Part shown: piece by piece, positions 52,203 through 64,000 of the stretch
How the letters are laid out: each line of letters starts with the position of its first letter
Numbering within the stretch: position 1 is the first letter of the stretch
From: Hoplostethus atlanticus
Lineage: Eukaryota; Chordata; Actinopteri; Trachichthyiformes; Trachichthyidae
Direction: 5' to 3'
NCBI GenBank assembly: GCA_034670405.1
Contig: JAXDDX010000023.1
Coordinates: forward strand, 4,797,501-4,861,500
Length of the DNA: 64,000 nt
The notes under the pieces: model-generated
What the model was told of the DNA's origin: nothing
Seen by the model: only the letters and a program-made list of their open reading frames with translations
Databases searched by the model: none
Program-made: the position numbers and the translations under genes

Positions 52203-53082
52203 AAAATGTGCGCTTGTGCCTCCATCTTTTAAACAGCTGTCTGTCTAATAACTTCAGACGAGACAGGAGCAACATTGGGAGGAGAGGCAAGGGCAGAGGG
52301 ATGGAGAGAGGAGAGCTGGAAGGAGTAATGGTTATGGAAGGATGAGAGAAATGGGGAGGGGGGGTGATGGGAATGGAAAGGAAAGAAAGAGGGAGGGGAA
52401 ATGGAGGGATGGAGTGAGTGAGCACAGAAGCCGAGCCTTCCTGTAGCTAACAGCAAGGTTAGGAGTCCAGTTTTTATTTAACCTCGACTGTTCAGCCTCT
52501 CCCTCCCTCTGAAATGGAAATGCGTTTTAGGGCTCAATTAAAAGAGAAAGACCTGGAACAGTACGGGGGTTCATCCAGGTATGAACGGAGGGAGGTGAAG
52601 CAGGTGTTCAAAGGAAGGAAGGAGATGAGGCTTACTGAAGGGGAACAGGACTAAGAAAAAAAAATCCTTTTATCCATTTCCTTATTCTTAGGATTTACTA
52701 GCCGTCCCTTGTTCTGGGTTATGACTTGGCTCGTAGAGACAGAGGTGAATCACATCGCTCTGCTGGTGCTGCAAGTTGCTCTGGGTAAAAGATGGAGGTG
52801 CTGAGGTGGATGAAAGGCAATATTATGAGAATTCAGAGTAATAATCTGTGGTGTTGTTGTATAAATGGATGTGTTGCTTCTCTCTGTTGCCGGCTGATAC
52901 AACACAATAGACATTTGCTTTTCTAAACAAACTGTCAGGTAAATGTTTTTTCCGGGAAAAATCCTGTGATGCATTGTAGGCAGCATGGTGTTGTTGTTTC
53001 CAGCAACAGCAGTTTATTTGTAATAAATAGAAGAGCTGCATAGTTGAGCAGCGATAGCCTGCCGTGGCTGAACAGACCAAGA

Positions 53083-53215
53083 AAAGAGCGCCACCTACAG
53101 AAGTACTGGCCACGCTGTTTGATTGGAAAGTGATCTCTAGTGAAGTGCAGTGCAAAAACACCACAGCAATGACCGCTTAGCACCACAGATGTCACCAAAA
53201 TAAAACAAAAAAAAC
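53083..53215 (+). repeat. dispersed repeat copy B
   Basis: Partner of 16476-16600: tactggccac block at 53104, agatgtcacc at 53187-53196, then an A-rich tail in both. Same orientation, diverged. It could be a SINE or a short DNA element. Confidence 0.6.
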
Positions 53216-53586
53216 CTTTAAATGGGTTCAGAAATACTCTATTGACTCAGCTGCATTTATCTGAATGAGATCATGAGGTTATTCCTTCCTGAGACCATTC
53301 TGAAGTACGTTCATGAACACAGAATGAGGGGAAGGGAGAGGCTGTGCAGGCAGGCAATGCTTCGTTGGCAGCGCGGCGGAACGAGGGAGTGAAAAAGAGG
53401 TGAGAAAGAGGGAGAGAGAGAGAGAGACAGAGGCCCAACATCCCAGCGCTCGTTGCCTGGTTGACACGTCTCACACACCAAAGTGCTTCTCCAAGCGTTT
53501 TTCACTCCTCAGTCGTTAACCTTCTATTAACTCCTCCATCAATTGCCACTCACTCACACTCTCACTCTCACCCTCTTATTTCTCTG

Positions 53587-53620
<34 letters not shown>

Positions 53621-53890
53621 TTACACACCTTATTAAAGGGTGTTTTTCCCAGAGAAGAGACACAGGGGAGAGGTGTGTGTGTGTGTGTGTGTGTGTGTGT
53701 CAGTTGTCAGTGTGCCAGTAGCCAACACAGGCCACGGCCTCGTCATTTACCACTCTGCTGTAGGAGGCTGGTATAAGATCAGAACCACGACGGGAGAGCT
53801 GGTCAGCAAAGATGTGGACTTTGTTTTGTTGCGTTGTGTTTTTTGCTGGTGACGTTATTGCACAGTTGCATTGTATTGAGATGTATTTGA

Positions 53891-54661
<771 letters not shown>

Positions 54662-54821
54662 ACGCTGCACTGCGTGAACCCGGAGAACGAGAACGCGGCG
54701 GAGGTGACGGTGAAGGGTCTGAACTGCGACACGGTGACTCAGGTGAAGGAGAAGCTGCTGGACGCCGTCTACAAGGGCACCCCGTACTCCCAGAGACCCA
54801 AGGCCTCTGATATGGACCTGG
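54662..54821 (+). CDS. plxna1: plexin-A1 window exon 15 (Rho-GTPase-binding domain)
   Basis: 160 bases, phase 0 to 1. It encodes [40 protein letters not shown] and [13 protein letters not shown]. This is the ubiquitin-like RBD inserted in the GAP domain, which binds active Rac1 and Rnd1 (family knowledge). CDTVTQ.KEKLLDA.YKG.PYSQRP is diagnostic of plexins. Acceptor ccctgcag, donor gtaagg. Confidence 0.97.
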
Positions 54822-56079
<1,258 letters not shown>

Positions 56080-56176
56080 GTGACAGACGGTTCGGTGATT
56101 GCCCTGGTGCCTAAACAGAACTCAGCCTACAACATCTCCAACTCCTCCACGTTCACCAAGTCCCTCAGCAGATATG
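56080..56176 (+). CDS. plxna1: plexin-A1 window exon 17 (RBD end)
   Basis: 97 bases, phase 0 to 1. It encodes [20 protein letters not shown] and [12 protein letters not shown]. The segment [15 protein letters not shown] favours PLXNA1 over A2 and A3 from memory of the paralogs. The donor gtaagagaggtgtgtgtg runs into a GT-rich stretch. The final G joins AG of exon 18 to give Glu when the canonical acceptor is used. Confidence 0.96.
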
Positions 56177-57384
56177 GTAAGAGAGGTGTGTGTGTGTGTG
56201 TTTGCATGTGTGTATGTTCGTGTGTGTGTGTGTTCATGTCCAACAAGGCGCCTGTAAAGACAAAATACCCACGGCACTCAATGAAAGCAAAATTTTGACT
56301 TTGATGTCGGCACCAGATTTGTCAGCCAGTTTAGGTGAACTGCGTTTCGCTCCAAGACGTGCTGGACTGTTGGATGCTGTTACCTGGTTTCCAGCTGTCA
56401 AAAAACCTTTTAACTACTCCAATCCACACAAATACGTCCAAGAGTATCAAAAGATTATAAAATGTAACACGTGAATTCAATGTTATGCAAGAATATCAAA
56501 GTGGTATCAACATTTCAGTTACCATGGCGACACTACTTTCAAATTCACATACCTTTTTACCGTCGGTGGAAAACGGCGTGTCTGACAACTGTTTGATATC
56601 AAGGAGAGTGGTGGGCGTGGTCCGTCTGTCAGTCAGTGTGTCTTTACTTTGAGCCCTGACCGCCGGAGCCAGGCTTGTGTCACGTCACTCACACTAGCCT
56701 CTGTCTGTCACAGGGGATGGATGGATAGATGGACAGGGACAGGGAGACCCCCCCACCCCCCACCCCGGGGTTCCTCTAGTCGGGCTTTCTGGCTGGCTAG
56801 CTCCTGTCCTCACCAGCTCTTTATCACTGCTCACTTCTCTCTTTGTTTTGTGTTTGACTTCCTGTCTCCCTCTGACCCCGTTACACCTGACGTTAACATG
56901 CTTCCTGTGTGATGGATTGTAATCGGGTAGCACAAAAACACATCAAATCCAGAGGTTAATGCACCCAAGACACCTTTGGAGGGGGTCAGAGTCGCATTTG
57001 GCAGCATTAAAACCAAATTGTAGTCCACATTCAGGAGCTAAATGGAAATAAACCAACCAGTAAGCACACACACATCAAGCCGGGGGAGGCAGCGAGACGA
57101 GGTATTTACCGTCAATTTCAAAGGACGGAAATACTACCAGAGGAAGTGATGCTGCGTGACAATCTGCATTTTGGCGCTGGAAAGAGAAATTGGATTTCAG
57201 TGTGTATACCAGAGATGCATTTTAATGTCAAGTGTGAAGGAGGGCCACTGTCCCTCTGCATCACTCTCTCCTTTCCACTTTCTCTACTCCCTTCCTGCTC
57301 TTATCACCTTTCTGTCGCTGTCTCTCTTTTCCACTCTCCCCATCCCTCTGCTACTGAAACTCTGTCCCTGAGCTCTGCCTAGCC

Positions 57385-57420
<36 letters not shown>

Positions 57421-57835
57421 TAACTCTCTGTACTACCCCGGCTTGGATCTGTCCCCAAAATTCTCTCCCTGACATTTTGAACCTCTCAATCCTCCCCTGC
57501 TTTCTGCACGGAGGTGACAGGCATTCAAACAGAAAGCCTTAATGCTCAGTGTCACAAAATAGGGGATCACTGTCCAACAAAGGGAGGGGAGCAGGAGAGA
57601 GTGACAGACAAATTTATTGTGGAAAGAAAGCGTGACGTGTAAGTAGGTGAAACTGTCACCTTTCAAAACCCTTTTAACTTCCCGGGGAGGTTTTGCTCTC
57701 TTCGTTATTATACATGCTTTACTTTCCACCAACACAACCGAAATGAGTCCCCTGATGACAAAATGAAGTTTACTAAGGTAGAAAAAAAAGTTCCGATCAG
57801 TTATTAATCTTCCTCCTCTTCCTCCTCCTGTGCAG
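56177..57835 (+). other. intron 17
   Basis: 1.66 kb. GT-rich sequence after the donor, an RFX-type palindrome at 56518-56531, a CA array at 57389-57417, and otherwise unique sequence. A possibly conserved AT-richer patch lies at about 57140-57240. Confidence 0.75.
56518..56531. promoter_or_regulatory. RFX-like X-box palindrome
   Basis: GTTACCATGGCGAC in intron 17; fits GTTNCC-ATGG-NAAC apart from one base. Confidence 0.35.
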
Positions 57836-60599
<2,764 letters not shown>

Positions 60600-60777
60600 T
60601 GAGGTGATGAAGTGTTTTGAAGACGCCTATCGCATCACGTTTAACAGTTGCACTCGTTCCTTTCCCCCTCTCTACTTCTTCATTCTATACTTTCCCTCTT
60701 TTCTGATCCTCGATTCCTTCATGTCCTACCTTTACTCTTCTCTATTCTATACATTTCTGTCCCTTTTTATATTGTAA

Positions 60778-61530
<753 letters not shown>

Positions 61531-61626
61531 ATCTTGTCAGCTTTGGAGCGTGACGAGCAGGCGAGGAGACAGAGACTGAGGAGCAAGCTGGAGCAGGTCA
61601 TCGACACAATGGCGCTAGCCAGCTGA
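61531..61626 (+). CDS. plxna1: plexin-A1 window exon 22 (C-terminus and stop)
   Basis: 96 bases, phase 0, 31 codons plus TGA at 61624-61626. It encodes [20 protein letters not shown] and [11 protein letters not shown]. The basic helical tail [16 protein letters not shown] is the plexin-A1 C-terminus; there is no PDZ-binding motif of the plexin-B kind. Confidence 0.97.
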   Translation: MLSALERDEQARRQRLRSKLEQVIDTMALAS

Positions 61627-61812
61627 GGACCGACCACCAACCATCTCTTCCTCCTTCTGCTCTTCACTCCTCCTCTCCATCTCTCTTATCTCCCTTGCTC
61701 CTCTCACCCAGAGAACAAACAAAACTCCAACCCCCGACAACACGACAGACAAACTGCAAAGGACTGAAGCAGTACACTGCAAAATGGGGGGGGTTCGGCA
61801 GAGATGGGCGGG

Positions 61813-61814
<2 letters not shown>

Positions 61815-61861
<47 letters not shown>
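61815..61861 (+). repeat. GT microsatellite in the 3' UTR
   Basis: About 23 units, 190 bases after the stop codon, so expected in the mature mRNA as a UG array. Confidence 0.95.
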
Positions 61862-61862
<1 letters not shown>

Positions 61863-62398
61863 TGAAGGCCACATGGTGTGTGTGCACACCTGTCTGTGTG
61901 AGAGACAGGGACACTGGACGCACACGCATACACCGAGACCATGTCACCAGAAAGCATTTGATTATTGTGGCTGTTGTCGTTCGTGGTTTGCTTCGTTTTA
62001 TTTTCTGGAGATGTGTCGTGATGAGGCGATGGTCAGGAAAGCAACAATTTGAACTTGGAAAAGGAACTCCATGTTTGGCATCATGAGCAGGATGGGATGT
62101 TTTGGGACATGGACCAATCTGTGATGAGCCAATGGAGAGAGGCTCCCCGGGGTCACGTGACTCCGGAAGGCGTTACAGTTTAAAAGGATGTTGGGTTTTT
62201 CTTTTTCTTTTTTGTATAAATGTAATCAACTGCCCACTCTCTGATCTCTCGCCACTTGTATTACTGCTGAATTTGCACAATTTACAGAAAACGTTACAAA
62301 GGAAGACTATATAGATATTATATATAAATACAGCTACGTTTTTAAAGAAACCAAGATTAGGGTGAAAACATGTTTTTTTTTCCATTTAATCAACAAAC

Positions 62399-62404
62399 AA
62401 TAAA
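62399..62404 (+). terminator. candidate polyadenylation signal AATAAA
   Basis: Canonical hexamer 773 bases after the stop codon. It is followed by A-rich rather than clearly GT-rich sequence, so it could be a weak or proximal site. Confidence 0.4.
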
Positions 62405-64000
62405 AAAACAAACAGCGAAACACGATTTGATATTTCAAGTAAAAAAAAAAAAATTCAATGTAGGAAAAAAAAAAAGATGAAAAAGAAACAAAAAAGTTGT
62501 ACTGTGCCATGTTTTCTTTGAATGTTGTTTAGTGCAAAGACATTTTGTTAGATGGAATGTGCTACCGTATGATTTTAATATGAACATGCCTAGTGACTGA
62601 AAAGAATTGTTTGAGTAACGAACCATCATAAGATCCTGAAAAAAGGCGAGAAGCACGACAACACACGTGACTGTCATTCTTTTTCTGCTTGGGACAGTTG
62701 AGGAGGAGGTGTCATGGTCATAACATGAAGTTGCCGTTGTTTCTAATTCAATCAGTGCAATCTTTGGTTTCGCAAAACCAAACACACACTCACAGGACTG
62801 TTGCATTATGGTGGCCACATGACACCGAGGCGCCGCGGCTGGTTCTTTCCTTCCAGGGCTCAACGAGTGACAGTTTAGTGGGTCATGGTACAGCGAACAA
62901 TGAAGTAGCTACGTTGCACTAACTGAAGCGGTGGGTATCCCCCCGATTGCCCCACGACGTTGTAGCCACCATGTCTGATGAACCGGGCAGATTCCACCAG
63001 TCCTGGTTTATCATCACATACAACCATGCTACCCCAAGACATGGCCGACCTTGATGGTACTGTTCAGGGGGCCGTTACGTTTTAGACACAGTCCGAATAA
63101 CCCCCCCCCCCCCCGGAAGCTGTGAGAGCAGAGCCGAAGTCATGGTGGCGGCAGACTTTGTTTACCTCTTCACAGGAGCCACACGGAGGTCAGGTGGGGC
63201 TCAGCCAATCCCCTCGGTCGGGAAAAGCCGTTTCCCGCCTCAGGCCACATTTCTTCCACTTTCTCAATGTTAATACTCAAATAGTGAGGCAAGGTAAAGA
63301 TATACCGAGTGTTTCTCTCCACCTCTAACCTATCAGTTTGAGACAGGGGCTTCAGCGTCTCCTCTATGAAGGGGGGTTTAAGGTTCAGAGAGATACGACG
63401 GTGGGACACCTCGGCTCATTAGCTACACAAGGCTGAGTAATCCTCCCCTTAGCCTCCAGCCCTTGTTTCAAAACAAGCCTATTGCCATGTGTGGCTTAAG
63501 CTTCTTCTTTTTTTCATTACTGCTCTTAAGAGGATTTCTTTTTCCCTCTTTTGAAGTCTGGAAGTCATGGATTTTGACTTTGTGGTGAGAAACAATGTTA
63601 TTTTTGTGACTTTTTTTTTTCCTGCTTGCCGAAACCAAACTGTGGTCTGTATAATGTTTTTGTTGATGTTTTCATTTGTAAATTGTATACTTTTTCATGA
63701 TGAACAGAAGCTATTTGCCATTTTTTTTTTTGTAATCAGGTTGTTTTTTGGTTTTTTTTTGGTTGTCTCTTTATTTTTCGACATGTAAATTGTACATTAA
63801 CGGTACACAGAAGACAAAATTCTCTTCAGTTCGCCTGAAGTTGAAGTACTTGACCGATCTCAAGGTTTATTTTCCTGATCTCAAGGATCAAAATGAAAAA
63901 TGTTGCATCAGTTGAGCATCTGTGTCTTTTGTGATGGAAACGTATCTTGCTGCTTTTACTCTACCTTGTTTTTTTATCAAACCTTAGGGCTGTCATTTGA

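Larger units (their letters stand above)
61627..64000 (+). other. plxna1: 3' UTR of plxna1 and possible downstream flank
   Basis: Sequence after the stop. It includes a GT array (61815-61861), A/T-rich stretches at 62200-62500, a C14 run at 63101-63114 and long T runs at 63490-63780. The UTR could end shortly after the AATAAA at 62399 or extend beyond the window, as plexin-A transcripts often have UTRs of several kilobases. No other gene is visible. Confidence 0.6.

Noticed and set aside
63983-64000. Possible third hAT end (agggctg) at the window edge
   Set aside because: Only a few bases are visible before the sequence ends, too short to support an element.

Overview
This window is a stretch of a ray-finned fish genome. 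It carries the 3' part of one multi-exon gene on the + strand, a class A plexin best matched to PLXNA1 (semaphorin co-receptor). Evidence for a teleost is the intron-exon structure with GT/AG introns, vertebrate-like plexin exons, extreme density of CA/GT and CT/GA microsatellites, and hAT-type DNA transposon remnants. The microsatellite load recalls gadiform or percomorph fishes, but the species cannot be named from this alone.

Layout. Positions 1-9097 are the 3' end of an intron (or upstream gene sequence) with no exon I can recognise. Twenty-two coding exons follow between 9098 and 61626 and give about 1,160 codons. Compared with a PLXNA protein of about 1,900 residues, the sema domain, PSI1, IPT1 and PSI2 must lie upstream of the window. 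In order the window encodes IPT2 (9098-22282), PSI3 (24455-24645), IPT3 (30607-33281), IPT4 (33431-36531), IPT5 and IPT6 (36531-44318), the transmembrane helix and juxtamembrane coiled coil (44084-47076), and the split cytoplasmic RasGAP domain with its inserted Rho-GTPase-binding domain (46934-61626). The stop codon is at 61624-61626. The 3' UTR follows, with a candidate AATAAA at 62399, and may run to the window end.

The assignment to PLXNA1 rather than A2, A3 or A4 rests on the exon 17/18 segment and on the last two exons, which agree with PLXNA1 as I remember the family. Fish often have two copies (plxna1a/plxna1b), and I cannot choose between them.

Two defects in an otherwise clean gene model deserve attention. 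The exon that should encode the start of IPT5 (about 97 bases, phase 2 to 0) is not visible between 36532 and 40681, and skipping it breaks the frame. Window exon 18 carries one extra base near 57865 relative to the family frame; a downstream NAGNAG acceptor would restore the frame at the cost of about nine residues.

The remaining ~60 kb is intron. It holds dozens of dinucleotide arrays, several sitting directly on splice sites (notably 44 GT units ending 7 bases before exon 9), long purine/pyrimidine-asymmetric tracts, two related hAT transposon copies, other dispersed repeats, and a few CpG-rich or AT-rich unique blocks with RFX-like palindromes that may be regulatory. I found no second gene, RNA gene, CRISPR array or prokaryote-like system.
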